Source: Microbacteriaceae bacterium (GTDB lineage: Bacteria > Actinomycetota > Actinomycetes > Actinomycetales > Microbacteriaceae). From it: a DNA stretch of 64,000 nucleotides. Below are positions 8,425-16,605 of this stretch, in pieces. The position numbers and the translations under genes are program-made. The notes under the pieces are model-generated. The model ran no database searches. It was not told where the DNA came from and worked only from the letters and a program-made list of their open reading frames with translations. The stretch is from NCBI GenBank assembly GCA_031177985.1, contig JAPSJW010000003.1, positions 310,001 to 374,000 on the forward strand. Direction: 5' to 3'. How positions within the stretch are numbered: position 1 is the stretch's first letter; every line of letters starts with the position of its first letter.

Positions 8425-8430
8425 AGTCTA
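8425..8430 (-). promoter_or_regulatory. Putative -10 box (TAGACT) for the flippase-glycosyltransferase pair
   Basis: TAGACT read on the minus strand, 79 nt before ATG 8345, inside the divergent gap with the gene at 8470. The same box occurs before four other minus-strand genes of this locus. Confidence 0.4.
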
Positions 8431-8469
8431 TGCGACCGGCCGAACGGATGCGGAGGGCACGGCATCACC

Positions 8470-9333
8470 ATGATCGCGCTTGTCAGAGCGGTGCGTCCGA
8501 AGCAGTGGCTCAAGAACGTGCTGGTCGCGGCGGCGCCGCTGGCCGCGGGAACGCTCTTCGAGCCCGATGTGTGGCCGCTGGTGATCGCAGCCTTCGTCGT
8601 CTTCTCGCTGTCGGCATCCGGCATCTACCTCCTGAACGACCTGCTCGACGTCGAGGAGGACAGGGCGCATCCGACCAAGCGGTTCCGGCCGATCGCGTCG
8701 GGCGCGCTGCCGATCCCTGTGGCGTGGGTGGCGAGCATCCTGCTGCTCCTGGCCGCCCCGGCCTTCTCTCTCGCGATCGGCTCGTGGCAGCTCGGGGCAC
8801 TCCTCGCCGTGTACGAGATCACGCAGATCGCCTACTGCATCTGGCTCAAGCACGTCGTCGTCATCGACCTCGTCATCGTCTCGAGCGGCTTCCTGCTGCG
8901 GGCCGTCGCGGGAGCGCTCGTGCTCGACCTCGCCCTCTCGCAGTGGTTCCTGCTCGTGATGTCCTTCGGCTCGCTGTTCATGGTCGCCGGCAAGCGGTTC
9001 AGCGAGAAGCTCAAGATCGATCAGACCGGCGGCGTGACTCGACGCAGCCTCGAGGGGTATTCGCTGGGCTACCTCCGCTTCGTCTGGTCGCTCGCCGCGG
9101 GGATCGCCCTCATCGCCTACTCCCTCTGGGCGTTCGAGCTCGGAGAACGGGCCGACTTCCCCTGGGCCACCATCTCGATCGTGCCCTTCGGCACCGCCCT
9201 GCTGCGCTACGCGTACAGCGTCGACTCGGGGCATGCCGGCACGCCCGAGGACACGGTCCTCGGCGATCGCCAGCTGCTCGCCCTTGCACTCCTCTGGCTG
9301 GTGTCCTTCTCGCTGACCGTGCTCTTCAGATAG
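8470..9333 (+). CDS. ubiA: Decaprenyl-phosphate phosphoribosyltransferase (UbiA family)
   Basis: The product has 287 residues and about nine membrane helices. It opens with RAVRPKQWLKNVLVAAAPLA, close to my memory of M. tuberculosis Rv3806c. The prenyl-phosphate/Mg2+ motif is NDLLDVEEDRAHPTKRFRP near residues 56-74, and GSLFMVAGKRFSEK lies near 170. These enzymes transfer ribose 5-phosphate from PRPP to decaprenyl phosphate, giving the precursor of decaprenyl-phospho-arabinose or -ribose, the donors of GT-C pentosyltransferases. Start ATG 8470 has GGAGGG 13 nt before it. The partner epimerases DprE1 and DprE2 are not in the window. It stands before gmd with a 100-nt gap that holds a separate promoter. 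Confidence 0.88.
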   Translation: MIALVRAVRPKQWLKNVLVAAAPLAAGTLFEPDVWPLVIAAFVVFSLSASGIYLLNDLLDVEEDRAHPTKRFRPIASGALPIPVAWVASILLLLAAPAFSLAIGSWQLGALLAVYEITQIAYCIWLKHVVVIDLVIVSSGFLLRAVAGALVLDLALSQWFLLVMSFGSLFMVAGKRFSEKLKIDQTGGVTRRSLEGYSLGYLRFVWSLAAGIALIAYSLWAFELGERADFPWATISIVPFGTALLRYAYSVDSGHAGTPEDTVLGDRQLLALALLWLVSFSLTVLFR

Positions 9334-9352
9334 GGCCCCGACGGCATCCCTA

Positions 9353-9358
9353 TAAGAT
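9353..9358 (+). promoter_or_regulatory. Putative -10 box (TAAGAT) for the gmd operon
   Basis: CTATAAGATAC is AT-rich against its surroundings and lies in the 100-nt gap before gmd, leaving a leader of about 70 nt. No clear -35. Confidence 0.4.
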
Positions 9359-9433
9359 ACGAACGCACCGGACCGGGGGGCCTGGGACTGCTCGCACCCC
9401 CGGCTCTCTGTCCGCCGATCAGTCAAGGAACCC

Positions 9434-10417
9434 ATGCCCCGCGCACTCATCACAGGCGTCACCGGCCAGGACGGCCTCTACCTCTCGGAACTGCTGCTCA
9501 GCAAGGGATACGAGGTCTACGGCCTCGTGCGCGGGCAGAACAACCCGAAGATCGAGCTCGTGCGCCGCACGGTGCCCGACGTCAAGATCCTCACCGGTGA
9601 CCTCACGGACCTGTCGAGCCTCGTGCGTGCCTTCAGCGTGTCGCAGCCCGACGAGGTCTACAACCTCGGCGCCATCTCGTTCGTCGCGTACTCCTGGGAG
9701 AACGCGTCGCTCACCTCGGACGTGACCGGCAAGGGCGTGCTCAACATCCTCGAGGCCACCCGCCTGTACGCGGGCGACGACATCTCGAAGGTGCGCTTCT
9801 ACCAGGCCTCGAGCTCGGAGATGTACGGCAAGGTGCAGGACGTGCCCCAAAAGGAGTCGACCCTCCTCTGGCCGCGCTCCCCCTACGGTGTCGCAAAGGT
9901 CTTCGGTCACTACATGACCATCAACTACCGCGAGTCCTATGGGCTCCACGCGTCGAGCGGCATCCTCTTCAACCACGAGTCGCCCCGCCGCGGACCCGAG
10001 TTCGTCACCCGCAAGGTGACCCAGGCCGTCGCGCGCATCAAGCTCGGGCTGCAGGACTCGGTGACCCTCGGCAACCTCGACGCCAAGCGCGACTGGGGCT
10101 TCGCGGGCGACTACGTCGACGCGATGTGGCGCATGCTGCAGCAGCCCGAAGGCGACGACTACGTCGTGGCGACCGGGCAGACCCAGTCCATCGAGCGTCT
10201 GCTCGAGGTCGCGTTCCAGGCCGCGGGCATCGAGGACTGGCGTGCCTACGTCAAGCAGGACCCGCGCTTCATGCGGCCCGCCGAGGTCGACCTTCTGATC
10301 GGCGACCCCACGAAGGCCCGCGAGGTGCTGGGCTGGGAGCCGAAGGTCAGCTTCGAGGAGCTCATCACGATGATGGTCGAGAGCGACCTCGCCGAGCAGA
10401 AGGCGCTGGCTCGATAG
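9434..10417 (+). CDS. gmd: GDP-mannose 4,6-dehydratase
   Basis: The product has 327 residues. The NADP-binding loop is GVTGQDGLYLSE at residues 8-19, the GMD form of the extended-SDR glycine motif. The active site has SSSEMYG (Ser/Glu) and YGVAK (Tyr-x3-Lys). NLDAKRDWGFAGDYV is the family signature that contacts GDP-mannose, and RFMRPAEVDLLIGDPTKAR ends the fold as in other GMDs. The product would be GDP-4-keto-6-deoxy-D-mannose, precursor of GDP-D-rhamnose, GDP-L-fucose and related sugars. A reductase or epimerase-reductase to finish the pathway is not recognised nearby. It starts an operon with a GMD paralogue (3-nt gap) and two glycosyltransferases. Confidence 0.93.
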   Translation: MPRALITGVTGQDGLYLSELLLSKGYEVYGLVRGQNNPKIELVRRTVPDVKILTGDLTDLSSLVRAFSVSQPDEVYNLGAISFVAYSWENASLTSDVTGKGVLNILEATRLYAGDDISKVRFYQASSSEMYGKVQDVPQKESTLLWPRSPYGVAKVFGHYMTINYRESYGLHASSGILFNHESPRRGPEFVTRKVTQAVARIKLGLQDSVTLGNLDAKRDWGFAGDYVDAMWRMLQQPEGDDYVVATGQTQSIERLLEVAFQAAGIEDWRAYVKQDPRFMRPAEVDLLIGDPTKAREVLGWEPKVSFEELITMMVESDLAEQKALAR

Positions 10418-10420
10418 CGG

Positions 10421-11377
10421 ATGCCCTCGGCACTCATCACCGGGATCACCGGGCAGGACGGCTCGTATCTGGCCGAACGCCTCGTGGACGACGGCTGGAC
10501 CCTTCACGCTCTCGTCCGCCGCACGGTCGACCCCGGTGAGACGGTCGTCGACGTGCCCTTCGAGCGGCACGTCGGCGACCTCGCGGATGCCGAGGCGCTG
10601 ACGGCGCTGGTCGAGGAGGTCGCGCCCGACGCGGTCTTCAACCTCGCGGGAATCAGCTCCGTCGCTCGCTCCTGGGACGAGCCCGTCGCCACCATGCGGG
10701 TCTCCGCCCTCGCGGTCGGGGCGCTCCTCGAGGGCGCCTGGCGCGCTCAGCAGAGCTCGGGACGCGCCGTCGCCTTCATCCAGGCGTCGAGCGCCGAGAT
10801 GTTCGGCGACGCCACGGAGCAGCCGCAGCGCGAGACGACTCCGATCCGGCCGGCGTCGCCCTACGGCGCCGCGAAGGCCGCCGCACATCATCTGGTCGGC
10901 GTGTACCGTGCACGCGGGCTCCGGGCTTCGGCGGCGATCCTCTACAATCACGAGTCCCCTCGCCGGCCGCTCGCCTTCGTCACCCGCAAGATCACCCGGG
11001 GTGCTGCCGACATCGCGGCGGGTCGTGCCGACTCGCTCGCGCTGGGCAACCTCACCGCGCGACGGGACTGGGGCTGGGCGCCCGACTACGTCGATGCCAT
11101 GGTGCGGATGGCCGCGGCCGAGACGGCGGACGACTACGTCATCGCGACGGGCGAGGCCCATTCCGTGGAGGAGTTCGTGGAGGCGGCCTTCACCGCGGCG
11201 GGCATCGAGGACTGGCGGCGGTATGTGCACCAGGACCCGCGGTTCATGCGCCCGACCGACAGCGCTGTGCTCGTGGGCGACTCGACGAAGGCGCGCGCCG
11301 GCCTCGGCTGGGCCCCCACCCGGCGCTTCCGCGACGTGGTCGCGGCGATGGTCGAGCACGATCTCGCCGGGTCCTGA
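10421..11377 (+). CDS. Second GDP-mannose 4,6-dehydratase-like protein
   Basis: The product has 318 residues and aligns end to end with the preceding gmd product, with GITGQDGSYLAE at the start, SSAEMFGD and YGAAK in the active site, NLTARRDWGWAPDYV, and RFMRPTDSAVLVGDSTKAR. All catalytic positions of a GMD are present. The RDWG-type signature argues against a GDP-6-deoxy-4-ketohexose reductase, where that region differs. It is three nucleotides downstream of gmd, so a tandem duplication followed by divergence is likely. It may form hetero-oligomers with the first copy, act on a different sugar nucleotide, or have taken over the missing reductase step; only biochemistry can tell. Confidence 0.8.
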   Translation: MPSALITGITGQDGSYLAERLVDDGWTLHALVRRTVDPGETVVDVPFERHVGDLADAEALTALVEEVAPDAVFNLAGISSVARSWDEPVATMRVSALAVGALLEGAWRAQQSSGRAVAFIQASSAEMFGDATEQPQRETTPIRPASPYGAAKAAAHHLVGVYRARGLRASAAILYNHESPRRPLAFVTRKITRGAADIAAGRADSLALGNLTARRDWGWAPDYVDAMVRMAAAETADDYVIATGEAHSVEEFVEAAFTAAGIEDWRRYVHQDPRFMRPTDSAVLVGDSTKARAGLGWAPTRRFRDVVAAMVEHDLAGS

Positions 11378-11380
11378 TCG

Positions 11381-12499
11381 ATGGCCGGCCGCCTGACGGT
11401 GCTGATCGACGCGACCGCGGTCCCCGCGGACCGCGGGGGCGTCGGACGCTACGTCGACGGCGTGGTCTCCGAGCTGCAGGGGCAGGTCGTCGTCGTCTGT
11501 CAGGAACGGGACCGCGACCTCTTCGCCGAGCTCAACCCGCGGGCCGAGATCGTCGCGATCCCGGGGATCGCCTCGACCGCGCGACGCCTGCTGTGGGAGC
11601 AGCTGGGGCTCCCCCGGCTCGCCAAGAAGGTCGGAGCCGACGTCATCCACTCCCCGCACTACACCTTCCCCGTGCTGACCCGCCGCGCGCGGGTGGTCAC
11701 CTTCCACGACGCGACCTTCTTCAGCGACCCGGGCGTCCACACGGCGACGAAGCGGGTGTTCTTCCGGGCCTGGATGCGCGCCGCGGTCAGGGCCGCGCGG
11801 CGCATCCTCGTGCCGAGCGAGGCGACCGCGCGCGAGGTCGCTCGCTACCTGCGCACCGCATCCGCCCGCTACGACGTGGCGTACCACGGCGTGGACCGCA
11901 CCCGGTTCCGTCCGCCGACCTCCCAGGAGGTCGAGGAGTTCGCGACGCACCACGGCATCGACGGGAAGCGCTGGATCGGCTTCCTCGGCACCCTCGAGCC
12001 CCGCAAGAACCTCGTCTCGCTGATCCGGGCGCACGCTCGGCTGTCGGAGCGCGACCCCTCGACCCCGGTGCTCGCCCTCGCCGGCGGCGCGGGCTGGGAT
12101 CGCGGCATCGACCCGGCGCTCCGCGGATCCTCGTCGGTGCTGCGCCTCGGCTATCTGCCCGCCCACGAGCTGCCCGCCTTCCTCGGCGGCGCCGAGCTGG
12201 TCGTCTACCCCAGCCTCGGAGAGGGATTCGGCCTGCCGGTGCTGGAGGCGATGGCGTGCCGCTCGGCTGTGCTGACCACGCCGAGGCTGGCGCTGCCGGA
12301 GGTGGGAGGCGACGCGGTGGCCTACACCGAGCCGGATGAGGGCGCGCTGCTCACCGCGCTCGAGCAGCTCCTGGCGGATGCCGACGAGCGGGGCCGTCTC
12401 GCTGCAGCCGGCGAGGAGCGCGCGGCGAGCTTCACCTGGCGAGCGTCGGCCGAGGTGCACGAGCGGGTGTACCGCGAAGCGGCGGGGGACGCGCGATGA
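11381..12499 (+). CDS. GT4-family glycosyltransferase
   Basis: The product has 372 residues. It opens VLIDATAVPADRGGVGRYV, with the glycine-rich acceptor-side loop of mannosyl/rhamnosyl-type GT4 enzymes. GTLEPRKNLVSLI near residue 205 begins the donor domain. PSLGEGFGLPVLEAMACRS near residue 275 carries the E-x7-E nucleotide-sugar pair. The start lies 3 nt after the second gmd copy and the stop overlaps the next gene by 4 nt (ATGA), so all four belong to one operon. Transfer of the 6-deoxyhexose produced by the gmd pathway is plausible by association but not shown by sequence. Confidence 0.9.
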   Translation: MAGRLTVLIDATAVPADRGGVGRYVDGVVSELQGQVVVVCQERDRDLFAELNPRAEIVAIPGIASTARRLLWEQLGLPRLAKKVGADVIHSPHYTFPVLTRRARVVTFHDATFFSDPGVHTATKRVFFRAWMRAAVRAARRILVPSEATAREVARYLRTASARYDVAYHGVDRTRFRPPTSQEVEEFATHHGIDGKRWIGFLGTLEPRKNLVSLIRAHARLSERDPSTPVLALAGGAGWDRGIDPALRGSSSVLRLGYLPAHELPAFLGGAELVVYPSLGEGFGLPVLEAMACRSAVLTTPRLALPEVGGDAVAYTEPDEGALLTALEQLLADADERGRLAAAGEERAASFTWRASAEVHERVYREAAGDAR

Positions 12500-13329
12500 G
12501 CTCCACCGTGCAGATCGTGACGGTCTCCTACCACTCGGGCGAGCACCTGGACGCCCTCCTGGCCTCCCTCGACATCGACGCGCCCGTGGTGATCGCCAAC
12601 AACGCGCCCGAAGACCTCAGCGTGGTCGAGCGCTTCGGCGACCGGACGGGCGTCTCCGTCGTCGACCTGCCGAATCCCGGCTACGGCGGCGCGGTGAACG
12701 CAGCCCTGCGCGCTGCACCGAGCGACTCGCCGTGGGTGCTCGTCGTCAACCCCGACGTGCGATTCCACCCTGGGGCCCTCGACGAGCTGCTCGGTGTCGC
12801 GGAGCGGCACCCCGAGGCCGGCGTCGTGGGACCCCTCATCCTCACTCCCTCGGGCGAGCCGTACCCGTCCGCCCGGAGACTCCCCTCGCTGCGCACCGGC
12901 ATCGGTCACGCCCTCTTCAGCCGGATCTGGAAGGGCAACCCGTGGACGCACGCCTACCTCGCCGACCGTGAGTCGCCGCCGCGCGAGCGGACGGCGGGCT
13001 GGCTCTCCGGCTCCTGCATGCTCATCCGGCGCGAGGCCTTCGACGCGGTCGGCGGCTTCGACGACTCCTACTTCATGTACTTCGAGGACGTCGACCTCTG
13101 CCGCAGGATCGGCAAGGCCGGATGGACGATGGTCTATGCACCCAGCGCCGTCGTGACCCACGTCGGCGGGCACGCGACCGAATCGCGGAGCGCCGCGATG
13201 GTGCGGGCGCATCACGACAGCGCCTACCTGTACCTCTCCCGCCGCTACCGCGGCTGGTACCTCGCCCCGCTGCGGCTGGTGCTCTTCGTGGGTCTTCGAG
13301 CCCGATCGCGGATGACCGGCGGACGCTGA
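12496..13329 (+). CDS. wbbL: GT2 rhamnosyltransferase, WbbL-like
   Basis: The product has 277 residues and a GT-A fold of family GT2. NPGYGGAVNAAL near residue 58 and VVNPDVRFHPGA near 78 hold the donor and metal (DxD-like) region. AGWLSGSCMLIRREAFDAVGG and YFMYFEDVDLCRRIGKAGW (about residues 174-215) follow closely the pattern of mycobacterial WbbL, which adds L-rhamnose from dTDP-rhamnose to decaprenyl-diphospho-GlcNAc. That reaction builds the linker joining a wall polysaccharide to peptidoglycan. rmlABCD for the donor lie 18 kb to the right. ATGA overlap with the upstream glycosyltransferase gene. The identity of the acceptor here is inferred from family similarity. Confidence 0.85.
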   Translation: MSSTVQIVTVSYHSGEHLDALLASLDIDAPVVIANNAPEDLSVVERFGDRTGVSVVDLPNPGYGGAVNAALRAAPSDSPWVLVVNPDVRFHPGALDELLGVAERHPEAGVVGPLILTPSGEPYPSARRLPSLRTGIGHALFSRIWKGNPWTHAYLADRESPPRERTAGWLSGSCMLIRREAFDAVGGFDDSYFMYFEDVDLCRRIGKAGWTMVYAPSAVVTHVGGHATESRSAAMVRAHHDSAYLYLSRRYRGWYLAPLRLVLFVGLRARSRMTGGR

Positions 13330-13335
13330 CGCTCG

Positions 13336-13782
13336 TCACGCCGCCGGGCGGCGGAACGAGAAGAGCTTGTGCCCGAAGTAGCTGACGAGCGTCGTCACGA
13401 CGACGATGACGGCCTGAGCCACGATGACGGGCACATGCGCCAGCTCGACGAGCAGCGGCAGGGCGATGGTGTTGATCCCGAGCGACACGAGGTAGACGCT
13501 CGAGAAGCGAACGAAGTCGAGGGCGAGGCTGGCCGAACCGCGCACGCGATAGGTGAAGCGCCTGTGCAGCACGAATGCGACGACGGTCGAGATCGCGTAG
13601 CTGGCGTACAGGCTCACCAGGTAGCCGATGTACCGCCCGACCAGCAGCTCGAAGGTGACGAAGAGGGCGTAGCCGAGCACCGTGTTGAAGCCGCCGACGA
13701 TCACGAAGCGCACGCGCTCGTCCTCGAGGAGGCGGGCGGCGAGGCCGCTGCGGCGGTCGCTCCCGGTCGCTGTCTGCTCCAT
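13336..13782 (-). CDS. GtrA-family membrane protein
   Basis: The product has 148 residues from ATG 13782, behind a GGAGGTGA ribosome site. Four hydrophobic helices begin with FVIVGGFNTVLGYALFV, and TYRVRG separates helices 2 and 3, the usual GtrA layout. The tail YFGHKLFSFRR is also typical. GtrA proteins are thought to flip or carry polyprenyl-phosphate sugars for transfer outside the membrane. M. tuberculosis has a GtrA gene (Rv3277, from memory) in the same conserved neighbourhood, near birA and purK. It converges on wbbL with a 6-nt gap and has its own TAGACT promoter. Confidence 0.88.
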   Translation of the reverse strand: MEQTATGSDRRSGLAARLLEDERVRFVIVGGFNTVLGYALFVTFELLVGRYIGYLVSLYASYAISTVVAFVLHRRFTYRVRGSASLALDFVRFSSVYLVSLGINTIALPLLVELAHVPVIVAQAVIVVVTTLVSYFGHKLFSFRRPAA

Positions 13783-13808
13783 GCTCACCTCCGTCGCGGG
13801 CGCCCTCA

Positions 13809-13814
13809 AGTCTA
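13809..13814 (-). promoter_or_regulatory. Putative -10 box (TAGACT) for the GtrA gene
   Basis: TAGACT read on the minus strand, 26 nt before ATG 13782, leaving a short leader that just holds the GGAGGTGA ribosome site. Confidence 0.45.
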
Positions 13815-13855
13815 GGCGGCGGGCCGGAGGCTCCTGCTTGGCCGGGTGGCCACGA

Positions 13856-15982
13856 TCAGCGGAGCCAGAGGCCGTCGATCTCGTACAGCCCGCCCGACGT
13901 CCCGAAGTAGACCTCGGGCCGCAGGGAGTCGACGGGCATCGTCGGGGTGAACTCCGTCGTGACCAGGGTCCACTCCCTCCCGACCTGGAACGTGGCGGAG
14001 CCGTGTTCGGTGGCCGAACCGAAGCCCCACAGCCGGAGAGTGCCGCGCACCGCCCTGTCGTCACCGGACCGCACCCAGAACGAGAGCGTCATCCGTTCTC
14101 CCGGTCCCACCTCCCTCGGGAGGTTCAGCGCCAGGGAGGCGGGGCCCGTCGACGTGCGGTTGACCTTGAGCGCAGCCTTGCCGTCGGGGATGTCGGGATG
14201 GGGATCGCCGCCCACCCTCAGCGCCGTGTTGACCGAGCCTGTGCCGGGCGCCCATCCTTCGTCGCCGTTCTCGAACGAGGTGCTCCCGATCAGATTGCTG
14301 GTCATCAGGGCATCATCGAGGTGCAGATTCGCTGACACCGTGTCCAGCCTGATCTCGACCCTCAGCTGGGTGATCCCCGGAACGCGCGGCACGTACGTGG
14401 TCTGCACGGTCGACCATTCTCTGTCAGCGCTGAAGTCCGTTCGCGCAGAGTCCGTCGTCCCGCCGATCCCCCGCAGGATCAGCGATCCCTGGAAGGGCTG
14501 GCTGGAGCTGGTGCGCACCTGTATCCGCACCGTGTATGCGCGACCCTGCTCGACCGGGTAGGTGACCGTCTGCCGGACGATGCCACGCGGGGACGGAGTG
14601 CTGGCCAGCAGGAACGAGGAACCGCTCGCCGCGGGCCACGCGGCGAGATTCGTGCGCAGTCCGAATTTCATATCGGTCCGGCTGGCCGACCAGCCGTTCG
14701 CTGAACCCTCGAACGACGGATTGAGCAGGCGGACCGGCGTCGTGCTGATCCTGTCCTCGCCCCGTGCCAGGACGGCGGAGTCGACCGCGAGGCTGATGCC
14801 GGTCGTCTGCTCGACGATCTCGAAGCGGAGGCTGGAGTGGCGCGAGGTCAGGGGCAGCACCGCCGTGACCTCCGTCCACTCCGCGCCGACGGTGAAGGGC
14901 ACCGTCGCCGTCTCGGTGGGAGAACCCGGCGCGACGATCCGAAGCGCGCCCGAGAAGGTCGAACTGGTGCTCCGCGACTTGACCCAGACCGAGGCGCTGT
15001 AGGTCTCCCCCGGGCGGTAGTCCCCATAGCTGATCTGACGGAGCGCGGCACCCGACCTCGATGTGCTGGTCGAGAGGTAGTGACTGCCGGACTGCGCATT
15101 CGTCGACGACGATTTGAGCGCCAGACCAGCACCGCTCGTGACGGACCAGCCGGTGGTGCTTCCTTCGAAGGAGGCGCTCTGCAGCAGGTTGGCCGCGGGG
15201 CCGAACCAATCCGTGTAGAAGAGCCAGAAGTTCCGGTTCCCATAGGCGGAGCAGGCATCTCCTGTGCCGTAGCCCGCGGCGAGAGCGGCCGCGTTGGGCT
15301 GGTAGGGCGTGTAGTTGTAAAGGCCGGCTGTCGCCTGATTGCGGATGAAGACGTTGCTGCCTCCGCACCCGGGAACCGAGGCGACCTGATAGGGGATGTA
15401 GAACGTGGCTCCGGGCTTGAACGCGCCGAAGTCGGTCTTGGCGTACACCTGGAACTGCTGGGCCGCTCGATAGATCTGGTAGGCGAAGCCGGCCGCCGAG
15501 GAGGAGCACCCCTCTGGCGTGTCCGGGCAGCCCCAGCCCATCGCGTACTCGTATGCTCGCGCGCTCTTGGCGCTCGTGACGAGGCCCTGTTCCTTCTGCA
15601 GCGTCACCAGGAGCACCTTGGGCGAGATGTCGCACGCAACGGCGACCCGATAGATGATCGCGGCTGCCGAGAGGTTGCTGCCTCCGGCGTAGCCCGCGCA
15701 GTAGTCGCTTGCGGCACGGGAGTCCACCTGCGCCGCGCGATAGTCCTTCATGCAGGACAGGGTCGCCGTCGACGTGCAGCCGCTTCCCTTCTCCTGCAGG
15801 AAGCTCTGGACCTGGCTCTCGGTCATCGCTCCGCCGTCGAAGAACTCCTCGTCGGAGATGATGAAGCCCGGATCCCAGGTCGAGGGGTCCGCCGCGTGTG
15901 CGGGCACGGTCGTCATGACCCCCGCCGTCACCGCGATCACTATCGCGGCGGTACTCGCCATCAGGCGCTTGAGCGCTGTCAT
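13856..15982 (-). CDS. Secreted protein: lysozyme-like domain plus three carbohydrate-binding-like repeats
   Basis: The product has 708 residues. A signal peptide (KR, hydrophobic core, AHA-AD cut near residue 30) is followed by a Cys-containing domain (about 31-262) with FIISDEEFF, TESQVQSFLQEKG, and PKVLLVTLQKEQGLVT, a pattern I know only from secreted actinobacterial proteins. The Glu in LQKEQG recalls lysozyme-like hydrolases but is not proof. Three homologous blocks follow, starting near 265, 418 and 563, each opening with SFEGSTTGW, SFEGSANGW or SFENGDEGW and closing on a hydrophobic strand, as in CBM4/9-type galactose-binding-like modules. The ATG overlaps the stop of the anchored partner (ATGA). 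It probably binds or trims the wall glycan outside the cell. Confidence 0.75.
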   Translation of the reverse strand: MTALKRLMASTAAIVIAVTAGVMTTVPAHAADPSTWDPGFIISDEEFFDGGAMTESQVQSFLQEKGSGCTSTATLSCMKDYRAAQVDSRAASDYCAGYAGGSNLSAAAIIYRVAVACDISPKVLLVTLQKEQGLVTSAKSARAYEYAMGWGCPDTPEGCSSSAAGFAYQIYRAAQQFQVYAKTDFGAFKPGATFYIPYQVASVPGCGGSNVFIRNQATAGLYNYTPYQPNAAALAAGYGTGDACSAYGNRNFWLFYTDWFGPAANLLQSASFEGSTTGWSVTSGAGLALKSSSTNAQSGSHYLSTSTSRSGAALRQISYGDYRPGETYSASVWVKSRSTSSTFSGALRIVAPGSPTETATVPFTVGAEWTEVTAVLPLTSRHSSLRFEIVEQTTGISLAVDSAVLARGEDRISTTPVRLLNPSFEGSANGWSASRTDMKFGLRTNLAAWPAASGSSFLLASTPSPRGIVRQTVTYPVEQGRAYTVRIQVRTSSSQPFQGSLILRGIGGTTDSARTDFSADREWSTVQTTYVPRVPGITQLRVEIRLDTVSANLHLDDALMTSNLIGSTSFENGDEGWAPGTGSVNTALRVGGDPHPDIPDGKAALKVNRTSTGPASLALNLPREVGPGERMTLSFWVRSGDDRAVRGTLRLWGFGSATEHGSATFQVGREWTLVTTEFTPTMPVDSLRPEVYFGTSGGLYEIDGLWLR

Positions 15983-16509
15983 CTCGTCACCTCTACCCCT
16001 ACCGGGGCAGACTGCCCGGTATACCCCTCGGATCGGTAGCTCACCACGACCTCATAGCTCCCCGCCACCAGTTCCTCGCCCGGGACCGACAGCCGCGGGC
16101 AGGCGGTGGTCGTCGCATCGGCCATCGCTGCACCCTCGCGCGTGATCGTCCCGTTGGCGCCTCTGGCCGTCAGCACGCAAGTGCCGCCGTCCTCGACGAC
16201 ATCTTCGACGAACGTGCTCACGTCGAGGGAGTCGGAGGCGGCGTCCCACGCGGCGTACACGATGACCACGCCCACCGTGCCCGTGCCGGGCTCCTCGGCC
16301 GGCGGCGCTGGGGCGGGCGAGGCACCGGGATCCTCGGGGATGCCTGCAGCATCGTCGGGGTCGGCGGTCGGCACGGCACTGCCGCTCGGCGTCGGCGTCG
16401 GCGTCGCACTCGGAGCCGTCGTCGGCGCTCCCGCGACGACCACGAAGACGCCGATCGCCAGGACGACGAGGACGGCCGCTGCCGCCCACAGCACGATTCC
16501 CGACTTCAT
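15979..16509 (-). CDS. Membrane-anchored extracytoplasmic protein with Pro/Thr/Ser linker
   Basis: The ATG at 16509 gives 176 residues; an in-frame GTG at 16518 would add three. One hydrophobic helix (VLWAAAAVLVVLAIGVFVVV) near the N terminus acts as an uncleaved anchor or signal. It is followed by a low-complexity linker rich in Ala, Pro, Thr and Ser (to about residue 75), then a domain of about 100 residues with two cysteines (GTCVLTA and TTACPRL) that could form a disulphide in a beta-sandwich. No family recognised. Its stop overlaps the start of the secreted repeat protein (ATGA), so the two are made together and may work together at the cell surface. Confidence 0.7.
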   Translation of the reverse strand: MKSGIVLWAAAAVLVVLAIGVFVVVAGAPTTAPSATPTPTPSGSAVPTADPDDAAGIPEDPGASPAPAPPAEEPGTGTVGVVIVYAAWDAASDSLDVSTFVEDVVEDGGTCVLTARGANGTITREGAAMADATTTACPRLSVPGEELVAGSYEVVVSYRSEGYTGQSAPVGVEVTR

Positions 16510-16558
16510 ATCCCCCACCCGTGCACTGCTGCCTGGCCCAGTCGGCAGCTCAGGAGGA

Positions 16559-16564
16559 ACCCTA
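16559..16564 (-). promoter_or_regulatory. Putative -10 box (TAGGGT) for the anchored/secreted protein pair
   Basis: TAGGGT read on the minus strand, in the 96-nt gap after the degenerate glycosyltransferase and 49 nt before ATG 16509. Confidence 0.4.
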
Positions 16565-16605
16565 GGCGAGCGTCCCGCACCCGGTCGGCGGACGCGCCGC
16601 GGCGA

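Noticed and set aside
10421-11377. Reading the second gmd copy as a GDP-6-deoxy-4-ketohexose reductase (RMD)
   Set aside because: It has the GITGQDG and RDWG signatures of dehydratases, which reductases do not share; kept as a GMD paralogue of uncertain reaction.
9419-12460. Minus-strand open frame of over 1000 codons opposite gmd, its paralogue and a glycosyltransferase
   Set aside because: The plus-strand genes have clear family motifs; the opposite frame has none and spans three of them.
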